The notes: generated by a model not told the origin, from the sequence alone. A DNA stretch of 64,000 nucleotides from Oceanicaulis sp. (GCA_040112665.1 CP157796.1:2443501-2507500), one strand, 5' to 3'; positions 33,703 to 41,672 are shown, counted from the first letter of the stretch. Numbers and translations: made by a program.

Positions 33703-34662
33703 ATGACCAAGGGCCGCGCGCTCGAAGCTCTCGCCAACCAGGCCGTCGACGCGGCTGAACTCGCCGCCGTCGCCGCTGCGCGCCTTGTGGGACGAGGCGA
33801 CAAGATCGCCGCCGACCAGGCTGCGGTCGACGCCATGCGGACCGGCCTGAACGCGATCTCGATGAAGGGCCGGATCGTTATCGGCGAGGGCGAGCGCGAC
33901 GAAGCGCCCATGCTCTATATCGGCGAGGAAGTCGGCGCGGGCGAGGGGCCCGAAATCGACATCGCGCTCGACCCGCTGGAAGGCACGAGCCTGACCGCCA
34001 AGGGCATGAACAACGCGCTGGCGGTCCTGGCGCTCGCACCGCGCGGCGGCCTGCTGCATGCGCCTGACACCTATATGGACAAGATCGCCTGCGGGCCGGG
34101 CCTGCCCGCCGGGGTGATCGATCTCGATGCGAACCCGGCCGAGAACGTGGCCTCGGTCGCCAAGGCCAAGGGCGTGCAGCCCGCCGACGTGACGGTGTGC
34201 GTGCTCGACCGCGAGCGCCACCAGCACATCGTCGAGTCGGTCCGGTCCACCGGCGCGCGCATCATGTTCATCCCCGACGGCGACGTGGCGGGCGTGATCA
34301 ACGCCGCCGATCCCGACGGCCGGGCCGATCTCTATATCGGCCGGGGCGGTGCGCCGGAGGGCGTTCTGGGCGCCGCCGCGCTGCGCTGCCTGGGCGGGCA
34401 GATGCAGGGCCGTCTGCATTTCAGGAACGACGACGAGCGCAAGCGCGCCGAGCGCGTCGGCATTTCCGATCTCGACCGCAAATACGACCTCGGGGAAATG
34501 GCGAGCGAGGACTGCCTGTTCATCGCGGCGGGCGTCACCGAAGGCGATCTGGTGCACGGCGTGCGCGAGGGCGCGGGCTGGGTGGAGACCCAGACGCTGC
34601 TCTTCTCCTCGGTGACCGGGCTTCGCCGAAAAATCACCACGCGGAGACAGCGTCGGGGCTGA
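33703..34662 (+). CDS. glpX: Fructose-1,6-bisphosphatase class II
   Basis: 319 residues, gluconeogenic phosphatase with the GlpX fold. Metal and phosphate motifs visible include GEGERDEAPML (about 62-72), DPLEGTSLTAKGMNNALAVLA (about 89-110, the DPxxGT signature) and YIGRGGAPEGVLGAAALR (about 209-226). Class II enzymes are Mn-dependent and unrelated to class I Fbp. Its stop overlaps the recJ start by one base (TGATG), the usual alphaproteobacterial glpX-recJ pair. A GC-rich hairpin and a T-run precede it. Confidence 0.96.
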   Translation: MTKGRALEALANQAVDAAELAAVAAARLVGRGDKIAADQAAVDAMRTGLNAISMKGRIVIGEGERDEAPMLYIGEEVGAGEGPEIDIALDPLEGTSLTAKGMNNALAVLALAPRGGLLHAPDTYMDKIACGPGLPAGVIDLDANPAENVASVAKAKGVQPADVTVCVLDRERHQHIVESVRSTGARIMFIPDGDVAGVINAADPDGRADLYIGRGGAPEGVLGAAALRCLGGQMQGRLHFRNDDERKRAERVGISDLDRKYDLGEMASEDCLFIAAGVTEGDLVHGVREGAGWVETQTLLFSSVTGLRRKITTRRQRRG

Positions 34663-36446
34663 TGGCTGAGGGCGGGCCGCTTTTCGGCGTCACGCGTTCG
34701 CTGGGCGGCAAGGCCTGGGCGCTCAAGCCTGCCGACGACGCGGTCGCCGGTGCGATCGCCCGCGCGGCGGGGTGCTCTGACGCGCTCGCCCGCCTGCTCG
34801 CCGCGCGCGGGATCACGGTCGACACCGCGCCGGGCTTTCTGGCGCCGAAGCTGCGCGACAGCTTCCCCGATCCGTCGAGCTTTCTTGGGATGGACGCGTG
34901 CGCGTCGCTGATCTGGGACGCGATCGAGACGGGCGATCGGCTGGCCCTGTTCGCCGACTACGACGTCGACGGCGCGACCTCGGCCGCCCAGCTCTATCGC
35001 TGGCTCGACGCGCTCGGCGCACCGCCGCTCATCTACGTGCCCGACCGGATCGAAGAGGGGTACGGCCCTAACGCCGCCGCGTTCGAAAGCCTGAAGGCGC
35101 AGGGCGCAGGCCTCGTCCTGACGCTCGATTGCGGGGCGGCTTCGGTCGCGCCGCTCGCCGCGGCGCGCAGCATGGGACTGACCGTGGCGGTGGTCGACCA
35201 CCATCTCATGAGCGGGGAGGCGCCAGAGGCGGCGGCCCTGGTCAATCCCAACCAGCCCGGCTGCGGCTCGGGCTGCGGCCATCTCGCCGCGGCTGGCGTG
35301 ACCTTCGTCCTGCTCGCCGCGCTCAACCGTGAAGGCCGCAGGCGCGGGGCGTTCAAGGCCCGGCCCGAGCCTGACCTGATGGCGCTCGCCGATCTCGCCG
35401 CGCTCGGCACGATCTGCGACGTGGTCCCGCTCACCGGGATCAACCGCGCGATCGTGTCGACCGGGCTGAAGGTGATGAGCAGCTGGGCCAATCCGGGCCT
35501 CGCCGCGCTTGCCGAGGTGGCCGGGGTGACCGGCGCGGCGACGCCCTATCACGCCGGGTTTCTGCTCGGTCCGCGCATCAACGCCGGCGGCCGGGTGGGG
35601 CGGGCCGATCTCGGCGCGCGGCTGCTGACGACCGCTGACCGGGCTGAAGCCCGCCGAATCGCGGAAGAACTCGACCAGCTGAACGCCGAGCGGCGCGAGA
35701 TCGAGGCGGCGGTGCTGGACGGCGCGACCGCGCAGATCGAAGCGGCCGGGGTGGCCGAGGACACGCCGATCCTGATCGCAGCGGGCGAACATTGGCATCC
35801 CGGCGTCATCGGCATCGCGGCCGGGCGCATCAAGGAGCGCTTCAACCGGCCCTCAATCGTCATCGGGATCGATCCCGAGACCGGCGTCGCGAAGGGGTCG
35901 GGCCGGTCCTGCGCCGGCGTCGATCTGGGCACGGCGGTCGCCGAGGCGCGCGAGGCGGGGCTGCTGATCGCCGGCGGCGGGCACGCCATGGCCTGCGGCC
36001 TGACCGTCGCCGCGGACCGGATCGACGAGCTCCGCGACTGGCTCACGAACCGGCTCGCAGCAGCCTGGACCGCCGCCGAAGAGGCGCGAACGTTCTCGCT
36101 CGACGCCGTGGTGCATCCCGCCGCAGTCGATTTCGAGTTTTGCGACGCCCTTTCGGCCGCTGCGCCCTTCGGCGCGGGCAATCCCGAGCCGCGCTTCGCC
36201 TTCTCCGATCTCAGGCGCACCTACGCCCAGCGGGTGGGCGCAGACCATGTCCGCTTCACCTTCGAGGCACGCTCCGGCGCGAAGCTGAACGGCATCGCCT
36301 TTCGCTGCGCCGACGCCCCGATGGGCCAGGCGCTGCTCGCGCCGGGCGAGGCGGTGTTTCACGCCGCGGGCAAGCTCAAGGCCGACGACTCCCGCTTCGG
36401 CAAGCGCGCAGAGCTTCACCTCGAAGATCTCGCCGAAGCCGGCTGA
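34662..36446 (+). CDS. recJ: Single-stranded-DNA-specific 5'-3' exonuclease RecJ
   Basis: 594 residues, typical size. DHH-family motifs are FADYDVDGATSAAQLY (about 90-105), TLDCG (about 153-157), the DHH motif as VVDHHLMSGE (about 175-184) and GHLAAAGVTF. The DHHA1 domain has the GGGHAMACGL motif (about 439-448), and a C-terminal OB domain follows. It degrades single-stranded DNA 5'-3' in recombination and mismatch repair. The start is fixed by overlap with glpX. The gene ends about 110 bp before the tRNA-Glu. Confidence 0.96.
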   Translation: MAEGGPLFGVTRSLGGKAWALKPADDAVAGAIARAAGCSDALARLLAARGITVDTAPGFLAPKLRDSFPDPSSFLGMDACASLIWDAIETGDRLALFADYDVDGATSAAQLYRWLDALGAPPLIYVPDRIEEGYGPNAAAFESLKAQGAGLVLTLDCGAASVAPLAAARSMGLTVAVVDHHLMSGEAPEAAALVNPNQPGCGSGCGHLAAAGVTFVLLAALNREGRRRGAFKARPEPDLMALADLAALGTICDVVPLTGINRAIVSTGLKVMSSWANPGLAALAEVAGVTGAATPYHAGFLLGPRINAGGRVGRADLGARLLTTADRAEARRIAEELDQLNAERREIEAAVLDGATAQIEAAGVAEDTPILIAAGEHWHPGVIGIAAGRIKERFNRPSIVIGIDPETGVAKGSGRSCAGVDLGTAVAEAREAGLLIAGGGHAMACGLTVAADRIDELRDWLTNRLAAAWTAAEEARTFSLDAVVHPAAVDFEFCDALSAAAPFGAGNPEPRFAFSDLRRTYAQRVGADHVRFTFEARSGAKLNGIAFRCADAPMGQALLAPGEAVFHAAGKLKADDSRFGKRAELHLEDLAEAG

Positions 36447-36511
36447 GCGCGCGGTGCGTCCCGCCGCTGCTCAAGGCCCGCTCCGCTCTGCAAAAAATAA
36501 GCAGGGCGCGC

Positions 36512-36540
36512 TTGCATCGGCGCCGGGGCGCGGATATATC
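36512..36540 (+). promoter_or_regulatory. Sigma-70-type promoter of tRNA-Glu
   Basis: TTGCAT (36512-36517), 17-base spacer, TATATC (36535-36540). The tRNA begins 18 bases after the -10 element. Confidence 0.75.
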
Positions 36541-36558
36541 ACCGCTCCACGCCGATGC

Positions 36559-36633
36559 GGGCCCTTCGTCTATCGGTTAGGACGCCAGGTTTTCAACCTG
36601 GAAAGAGGGGTTCGATTCCCCTAGGGCCTGCCA
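36559..36633 (+). tRNA. tRNA-Glu (anticodon UUC)
   Basis: 75 nt with encoded CCA. The anticodon stem CCAGG/CCTGG holds loop TTTTCAA, giving anticodon TTC. The T arm is AGGGG-TTCGATT-CCCCT and the seven-pair acceptor begins GGGCCCT. The 3' 14 nt (36620-36633) plus seven following bases recur at 38448-38468, marking this gene as an integration site. Confidence 0.95.
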
Positions 36634-36640
36634 TCGGCGT
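36620..36640 (+). repeat. Left attachment repeat (attL) in the tRNA-Glu 3' end
   Basis: 21-bp sequence CCTAGGGCCTGCCATCGGCG followed by T, covering the tRNA 3' end and seven bases beyond CCA. It is identical to 38448-38468. The functional tRNA is kept on this side. Confidence 0.9.
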
Positions 36641-36669
36641 TATATTTCCCCCTTAAGTCGTTGAAATAT

Positions 36670-36798
36670 ATGCCGAAATCGGCAGTCTGCGTTACAGGTT
36701 GCGGCGGAATCGAACTGTTCGCTTTAGCATCAAAAAACAATGCGTTAGCTGAAAGATTAGCCGAGCGTAAGCGGCCACGCGCCCTGCCAATCCTGTAA
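36670..36798 (+). CDS. Possible 42-residue reading frame at the start of the mini-island
   Basis: ATG to TAA, beginning MPKSAVCVTGCGGIELF and ending RKRPRALPIL. No clear ribosome binding site (upstream is TTGAAATAT). Its stop lies inside the internal 19-bp repeat. No similarity recognised. It could be a remnant of a truncated gene or chance. Listed because it is the only candidate in the 263 bp between the tRNA and the next gene. Confidence 0.2.
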   Translation: MPKSAVCVTGCGGIELFALASKNNALAERLAERKRPRALPIL

Positions 36799-36809
36799 AA
36801 TTCCGGTAA
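36791..36809 (+). repeat. Left copy of internal island repeat, next to a 7-bp-stem palindrome
   Basis: TCCTGTAAAATTCCGGTAA; 17 of 19 bases match 38389-38407. The copy overlaps a perfect hairpin AATTCCG-GTAA-CGGAATT (36799-36816). Repeats near both ends of an element can be recombinase arm sites, excisionase sites or promoter elements. Confidence 0.55.
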
Positions 36810-36903
36810 CGGAATTTGTACGGTACGGCGTAAGGCTCACGCGGCCAAAGGTAACTCTTTCAAAAGCTGCACTAGCTAGGTTACGCTCCTAGGGGAGATA
36901 GCC

Positions 36904-37719
36904 ATGAGTGAGACGGTTGCTGATCGCCAGATTGGCTTCAAAGTGTATGGCCCCGCTTCAATGGATGGAGCGGACGTGGCGGCTGACGTGTATGCGCGCA
37001 AGCTGGCCGCGTTCATCGCCGCACTAAAGGCAGCCGATAAAGCTACTAGCGATGGAAAGGGGCGCTACCGCTATAGAATAGCGCGCCTTCATACATCAAT
37101 ACCGACAGCGATCATCCGGGAAGAGGGAATTGCTCCCCTCGGCGAGTTCGATGCGTCAGGCATTGAGAGTTTTCTTCAGTGCGCTGATCTCCTCAAACGA
37201 GGCGACCCGGAAGCCCTTCGATATGGTGATTGTGCGAAGTACCTAGGGGCATTGTCGAGAACCAATCCTGAGTTTGGATACGCGGAGGCCTGGGACTCGA
37301 AAAACCGCGTCGTTAGAGCCGACAAGTTTCTGAGGGACCAAGCTAAGCGCGTCCTTAGCCCGGCTTCTCGTCGGCCCGAGAGTGCAGGTTGGTTCAAGGG
37401 GGCCACTTATGGCACTTTCGATGGGCTCCTTCAGGTCATTGATAATCGTGGCAGGCTGCCTCTGCTGAAGATCGCGCTCTCTGCTGGAGGACGCGAAATC
37501 GACTGCCTTGGAAGCAGTGATGAGCTGGATAGGGTCGCCTCTTACATCGGCAAACGGGTGAGGGTTTTCGGTCAAGCCATGTACGACGGCTCCGATGGTC
37601 TTCCGGTTAGGATTGAAGCAATTAGATTTGAACCAGTGAAAGCGGAGTCGGATTTTAGTCGTTGGAAAGGGGCTTTTGAACATTTTGATGCTGGTGCTTG
37701 GGGGGTGGACTATGAATAA
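36904..37719 (+). CDS. Unknown protein encoded with the PIN-domain nuclease (antitoxin candidate)
   Basis: 271 residues, soluble, no signal. Two parts are visible. The N-terminal part has a helix (VYARKLAAFIAALKAADKAT, about 30-49) followed by beta strands (RYRYRIARLHTSIPTAIIRE). A C-terminal segment, about 165-245, looks like a small beta barrel: FDGLLQVIDNRGRLPLLKIA, IDCLGSSDELDRVASYIGKR, VRVFGQAMYDGSDGLPVRIE. I do not recognise a named family. AGGGGAGA precedes the ATG. The next gene's ATG lies within its last eight bases, a translation-coupled order like toxin-antitoxin pairs. Base composition differs from the chromosome. Antitoxin or RNA-binding regulator is inference. Confidence 0.8.
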   Translation: MSETVADRQIGFKVYGPASMDGADVAADVYARKLAAFIAALKAADKATSDGKGRYRYRIARLHTSIPTAIIREEGIAPLGEFDASGIESFLQCADLLKRGDPEALRYGDCAKYLGALSRTNPEFGYAEAWDSKNRVVRADKFLRDQAKRVLSPASRRPESAGWFKGATYGTFDGLLQVIDNRGRLPLLKIALSAGGREIDCLGSSDELDRVASYIGKRVRVFGQAMYDGSDGLPVRIEAIRFEPVKAESDFSRWKGAFEHFDAGAWGVDYE

Positions 37720-38338
37720 CCCGCCCACACCACTTTTTTGGGATAGCTGTAATTTTATTCGTTATGCGACAGGCGCGGGAAACGAAGAGTTTGTTGATGA
37801 TTTGAGCCTATTTATAGATGAATCGCGCGGTAAAAATCCTCGATGGAAAATTTACTACTCTACTATTGTTCTGGCCGAGTTTCGTCCCAGCTTGCTTAAA
37901 AGTACGAAATTCGGCGGAATCGATGATTTTTTTGATGATTTTGGGAGTGCGTTCTATCCAATAGATCCTAACCCGGTGATCCTAGCAGACGCCGGAAGGA
38001 TTAAGGACATTCGGCCGCATGATAAGTCCAATCCTCGTATGCCCTCTAAGCGGGTAGTCGGCACTCCCGACGCGATACATCTAGCCACATGCCTCTTTGC
38101 CCGAGACGTCCTTGGTATCTCGGATATTTCTTTCCAGACGCTCGATAAGGGGAAGGGGTCGAGCTGGGAGGGCAAATGTCTGCCATTGGTGGGGCTAGAA
38201 GACTGGTTTCCGCCGGAGGCTCGGTGCGACGTCACGAAGCGAGTTCTTGGACTGAAGCGGGAGCTACCGAAACACCCCGAGCCGAGGCTGATTGGGTTAG
38301 TCGGCTCAAAGACCGCTGCTAGTTCTGTAGGCAATTAA
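37712..38338 (+). CDS. PIN-domain ribonuclease (VapC-like toxin or defence effector candidate)
   Basis: 208 residues. All four acidic positions of a PIN active site are present: Asp11 (LFWDSCNF), Glu56 (TIVLAEF), Asp120 (GTPDAIHLA) and Asp145 (FQTLDKG). A middle insertion (about 60-110) and a C-terminal extension of about 60 residues make it longer than classical VapC (about 130). Such proteins cleave RNA, often tRNA or rRNA. The ATG follows a G-rich ribosome binding site inside the upstream gene and overlaps it by eight bases. It is the last gene of the mini-island. Confidence 0.85.
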   Translation: MNNPPTPLFWDSCNFIRYATGAGNEEFVDDLSLFIDESRGKNPRWKIYYSTIVLAEFRPSLLKSTKFGGIDDFFDDFGSAFYPIDPNPVILADAGRIKDIRPHDKSNPRMPSKRVVGTPDAIHLATCLFARDVLGISDISFQTLDKGKGSSWEGKCLPLVGLEDWFPPEARCDVTKRVLGLKRELPKHPEPRLIGLVGSKTAASSVGN

Positions 38339-38388
38339 CCGAAGCGTATGTTGGAGCCGAAAAGGAGCATTGAGAACACAAAAACCAT

Positions 38389-38407
38389 TCCTGTAAAATG
38401 ACGGTAA
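38389..38407 (+). repeat. Right copy of internal island repeat
   Basis: TCCTGTAAAATGACGGTAA, same orientation as the left copy at 36791-36809, about 40 bp before the right attachment repeat. Confidence 0.55.
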
Positions 38408-38447
38408 TGCCGGCTTAAGCAATTGAAGAAAAAGGCATTTCGGTGTG

Positions 38448-38468
38448 CCTAGGGCCTGCCATCGGCGT
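38448..38468 (+). repeat. Right attachment repeat (attR), tRNA-Glu 3'-end remnant
   Basis: Identical 21 bp to 36620-36640, with no tRNA body beside it. Ordinary high-GC chromosome resumes after it. Confidence 0.9.
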
Positions 38469-38504
38469 GTTTTCGTTTCCCGACATCTCGACCACGACGC
38501 CGCC

Positions 38505-39080
38505 TCAGCCCGGGGCGAGAAACATGTGGTCGGTCCAGATCCAGATCCCGATGCCGACGAGGATCAGACCGCCGAGGAGTTCGGCGCGCTTGCCCAGCGC
38601 CGCGCCGACCACGGGGCCGATGACGAAGCCGGCCGTGCTGATGACGGCGGACACTGCGCCGACGATGAATGCGACGTAGACCGGCGCGCCCGACAGGCTG
38701 AGCGCGACGCCGACCGCGGCGGAGTCCACGCTGGTGCCGATCGCGGTGACGACGGTTCGAACAAACCCGCTTCGCGGCGGCGCGCCGGACGGCGTTTGCT
38801 CTGCATCTTCAAAGGATTCGACGATCATCTTGCCGCCGATCGCGCCCAGCAAAGCGAGCGCGATCCAGTGATCTAAAGCCGTGACCAGACCGGCGAAGGC
38901 GTGGCCCAGCATCCAGCCGCCCAGGCACATCAGCCCCTCGACCCCGCCGAAGGTCAGACCGTTCCTGATCGCCTCCGACACCCGGACCGACCGGCGCGCC
39001 GCGCCGCGGGCGACAGAGGCGGCGAAGGCGTCGCCGGAAAGTCCGACAGCGGTCAGACCAAGCGTGAAGCTTGCAAGCAT
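38505..39080 (-). CDS. mntP: Putative manganese efflux pump
   Basis: 191 residues with six hydrophobic spans, the MntP size. Two internally similar halves carry the family's conserved acidic motifs: LSGDAFAASVARG (about 14-26) in the first helix and GTSVDSAAVGVALSL (about 112-126) in the fourth. It exports Mn(II) across the inner membrane. It is a stand-alone gene right after the mini-island, with a roughly 70-bp gap to the histidine kinase gene upstream. I looked for a Mn riboswitch in the upstream 70 bp and see none. Confidence 0.9.
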   Translation of the reverse strand: MLASFTLGLTAVGLSGDAFAASVARGAARRSVRVSEAIRNGLTFGGVEGLMCLGGWMLGHAFAGLVTALDHWIALALLGAIGGKMIVESFEDAEQTPSGAPPRSGFVRTVVTAIGTSVDSAAVGVALSLSGAPVYVAFIVGAVSAVISTAGFVIGPVVGAALGKRAELLGGLILVGIGIWIWTDHMFLAPG

Positions 39081-39150
39081 GAGGCGTCCTGCGGCGGGGC
39101 GGGGGCGCTTTTCCTAGCACGGCCAGCGCCTTATGTGGGACGCGGCCGGC

Positions 39151-40293
39151 TCAACGCGCCCTGAATTCCAGCGTCAGGCGCGCGCCGCCGTCCGCCCCGT
39201 TCCAGCGCGCACTTGCGCCGATCTGTTCGGACAGGCCGTCGATCAGGGTCATGCCGCCGCCAGGACGGCCCGCCTTGCGGTCGGCGGCGTCGAACCCCGG
39301 TCCGTCATCGCTGAGTTCCAGACGCACGCTGTCGGCGTCGATCCTCGACAATCGCAGGCGGACGCATCCGCTCCTGCCGGTGAAGGCGTATTTGAAGCTG
39401 TTGGTGATGAACTCGTTGACGATCAGCCCGAGCGGGGTGGCCAGCTCGGACGAAGAGGTGACCGGGTCGGTCTGAACCTCGCAGCGTACGTCCGGGAAGC
39501 GGTCGCGGTTCATTTCCAGAAGATTGTCGACCAGGCTCGTGAGATAGGACGCAAGGTCGAGCCTGTCCCCGTCCTCGCTCTCATGCAGCCGCGCGTGCAC
39601 GAGATGAAGCGTGTCCAGCCGGTCGGCCACATAACCGAGCTCGAGCCGGGCGGTTTCGTTGTCGGTGCGGCGCTGCCGGATCCGCGCCAGCGCCGCCATG
39701 GTGGCGAGATTGTTCTTCACCCGGTGCTGCAGCTCGCTCATCAGCGTTTCGTTGCGCTGCATGGCCTGCTTCAGCGAATGCAGCTTGTGCAGCCGATCGA
39801 TCACGGGACCCAGAATGGAGCCGTAGGTCCTCAGAAATTCGATATCGACGCGGTCGAATTCGCGGGGCTCGCGGTCGTCGACCTGCAACAGGCCGAAAGC
39901 CCGACCGCCGGGCAGGAAGATCGGCACGTTGACCAGTGCGACGACCCCGGCGTTCCGCATGAACTCGGGAAACTCGAAACGGGTCTCTTTGCGGATATCC
40001 CGGGTGATCAGAGGTTCGCCACTGGCGATCGCGAAGGTCTCCGAAGACCGTTCCGACAGACGCATCGTCGCGCGCCCGACCACCTGGTCAGGCCAGCCCA
40101 CGCCGGCCACGACACGCGCCGTGCCGTCGCCGTTCTCGATCTCGACGACCTTGGACATGGGCGTGCCGAGGCTGCGGGACACCAGGCGGCAGGCCTCGGT
40201 CAGAACGTCATAGAGATCGTCCGAGCGCAGAGCGTATTCGCCGAAGTCGGCCAGCACGCGCTGGCGTTCGATCATATCGTCAAGGGACCGCAA
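39151..40293 (-). CDS. Sensor histidine kinase with GAF domain, HisKA_2 type
   Basis: 380 residues, no membrane span, so cytosolic. A GAF domain (about 20-165) precedes the HisKA_2 dimerisation domain with phospho-acceptor His in ELQHRVKNNLATMAAL (about 191-206). A HATPase domain follows with N box VNEFITNSFKYAF, and G boxes DDGPGFD and GGGMTLIDGL. This class phosphorylates stand-alone response regulators, often in the general stress response or light and redox sensing. The TTG start is used since homologues begin near the SLDDMIERQ motif, and ATG six codons later is possible. No response regulator gene is adjacent. Confidence 0.88.
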   Translation of the reverse strand: MRSLDDMIERQRVLADFGEYALRSDDLYDVLTEACRLVSRSLGTPMSKVVEIENGDGTARVVAGVGWPDQVVGRATMRLSERSSETFAIASGEPLITRDIRKETRFEFPEFMRNAGVVALVNVPIFLPGGRAFGLLQVDDREPREFDRVDIEFLRTYGSILGPVIDRLHKLHSLKQAMQRNETLMSELQHRVKNNLATMAALARIRQRRTDNETARLELGYVADRLDTLHLVHARLHESEDGDRLDLASYLTSLVDNLLEMNRDRFPDVRCEVQTDPVTSSSELATPLGLIVNEFITNSFKYAFTGRSGCVRLRLSRIDADSVRLELSDDGPGFDAADRKAGRPGGGMTLIDGLSEQIGASARWNGADGGARLTLEFRAR

Positions 40294-40478
40294 AAATACG
40301 CTCGATGCGACAGGAGCCCTAGTCTAGCTGTCAGGATAAACCGATCCTTGTTGCGATTGAAACCGTGACGGCGCCCCTTGATCGCAGTGCGAGGCGAATC
40401 CGGGCGTCACCGATCGGAACGAAGGGCGGGGGCGGCGGCGTTCACGCTACGGCGGGGCGCGATCGACCGAGGTCTGTG

Positions 40479-41672
40479 ATGCTTCTTCGTTCCTGTCTCG
40501 CCGCGGGCGCCGCCGGTGCCGCGCTTTGCACGTTTGCAGCGCCCGCTTCAGCGCAGTCGTCCTGCGGTTCTCGCTACGCCGTGGAGTATGGCGACACCCT
40601 GTATCAGATCGCCCAGCAGTGCCGGACGTCACTGAACCAGATCATGGATCTCAATCCGCGGCTCGATCCCCGCGCGCTGAACGTCGGCGAGGTGATCCGG
40701 CTTGAGCCGCGCGCCGACCGCGACGCCGAACCCGATCCGCGCCAGACCGGCGGGCAGTACCGGGTCCGCCGAGGCGATACGCCCTACACGATCGCAGAAC
40801 GGGTCGGCGTCTCTCTATTCGAGCTTCTGGCGGCGAACACCGACATCGACGCCGACGCCCTTCCGGTGGGCGAAATCCTCGACATTCCCGGCCGCCGCAA
40901 CCGGCAGGCGGGGTTTTCCATCTCGCCCAGGCAGGGCGGGCCGGACACCGAGGTGACGCTTCAGGCCTATAACCTGCGGCCCGGCGACTGGGTGACCATC
41001 GGCGCAGGTCCGCAGGCCAGCGAATGGCGCGCCATCGATCAGGCTCAGGTGAACGAGGACGGCGAGCTCACCGCAACGGTCGAAACGCCCGACTACGCAG
41101 ATCCGGGCGACAACTTCATCTTCGTGATCGACACCGATCGCGGGCTGACCTTGAAATCGGACGTGTTCGACGTGACCGGCCGCACCGGCGACGATCCCGG
41201 CCCGCTTTATGAATTCACCGGCCGGGTCCGCGAAGGCGCCGAGTGCTATACGCTTCAGGCCGAGAACGGCGCGGAGTACGCCCTGACCAGCGACGATGTC
41301 AGCTTCACCGCCGGCGAATATGTGCGCGTCGAAGGCCGGCGCGCCGGCTATTCATACTGCCAGGACGGGCGATTCACGCTCGATGTCGGGCTCATCGAAG
41401 AGGCCTCTCCGCCACGTGACGACGACTGGGACGACGACGAGCGCCGCTGGCGCGGCGATCGCGAGGTGGCGCTGGAGGGCCGTGTGCGGCGCGGCGTGGA
41501 ATGCTGGACGCTGACCACGCCTGACGGCGATCTCTATGCGATGACCAGCGACGACGTGCGCTTCACCGAAGGCGAATACGTCGAGATCACCGGCGAAACC
41601 GTCGATGTGAGCTTCTGCCAGCAGGGCGAGGCGACGATCGACGTGGAGACGATCGCCGAGCCGCGCCGCTAG
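40479..41672 (+). CDS. Secreted double-LysM protein with two C-terminal repeats
   Basis: 397 residues. A Sec signal (about 1-25, APASAQSS) precedes two LysM domains (about 30-75, YAVEYGDTLYQIAQQC; about 87-131, YRVRRGDTPYTIAERV) that bind peptidoglycan or chitin-like glycan. An Ig-like segment follows. Two tandem copies of a roughly 60-residue unit end the protein: one begins EFTGRVREGAECYTL and the other ALEGRVRRGVECWTL, both containing ALTSDDVSFT/AMTSDDVRFT. An acidic linker joins them. GAGG lies seven bases before ATG. Its stop shares CTAG with the convergent lipoprotein gene. Confidence 0.88.
   Translation: MLLRSCLAAGAAGAALCTFAAPASAQSSCGSRYAVEYGDTLYQIAQQCRTSLNQIMDLNPRLDPRALNVGEVIRLEPRADRDAEPDPRQTGGQYRVRRGDTPYTIAERVGVSLFELLAANTDIDADALPVGEILDIPGRRNRQAGFSISPRQGGPDTEVTLQAYNLRPGDWVTIGAGPQASEWRAIDQAQVNEDGELTATVETPDYADPGDNFIFVIDTDRGLTLKSDVFDVTGRTGDDPGPLYEFTGRVREGAECYTLQAENGAEYALTSDDVSFTAGEYVRVEGRRAGYSYCQDGRFTLDVGLIEEASPPRDDDWDDDERRWRGDREVALEGRVRRGVECWTLTTPDGDLYAMTSDDVRFTEGEYVEITGETVDVSFCQQGEATIDVETIAEPRR

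Larger units (their letters stand above)
36641..38468 (+). mobile_element. 1.8-kb integrase-less mini-island at tRNA-Glu
   Basis: Bounded by the 21-bp direct repeat (one copy inside the tRNA, one at the right end), 1828 bp per unit. The interior is visibly richer in A+T and in rare codons (AGA, TTA, AGT, ATA) than the surroundings. Contents in order: a non-coding or weakly coding 263 bp, an unknown gene, an overlapping PIN-domain gene and a 110-bp tail. There is no recombinase, phage or conjugation gene, so mobilisation would need an integrase from elsewhere. A 19-bp imperfect repeat recurs near both ends. Confidence 0.85.

Noticed and set aside
33243-33911. Upstream extension of the phaC frame to 33911
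   Set aside because: The extension is low-complexity Arg/Ala/Ser sequence antisense to glpX. The PhaC start at 33242 has a ribosome binding site.
39081-39150. Manganese (yybP-ykoY) riboswitch before mntP
   Set aside because: The 70-bp gap is too short and lacks the expected paired GC stems and conserved loop bases.
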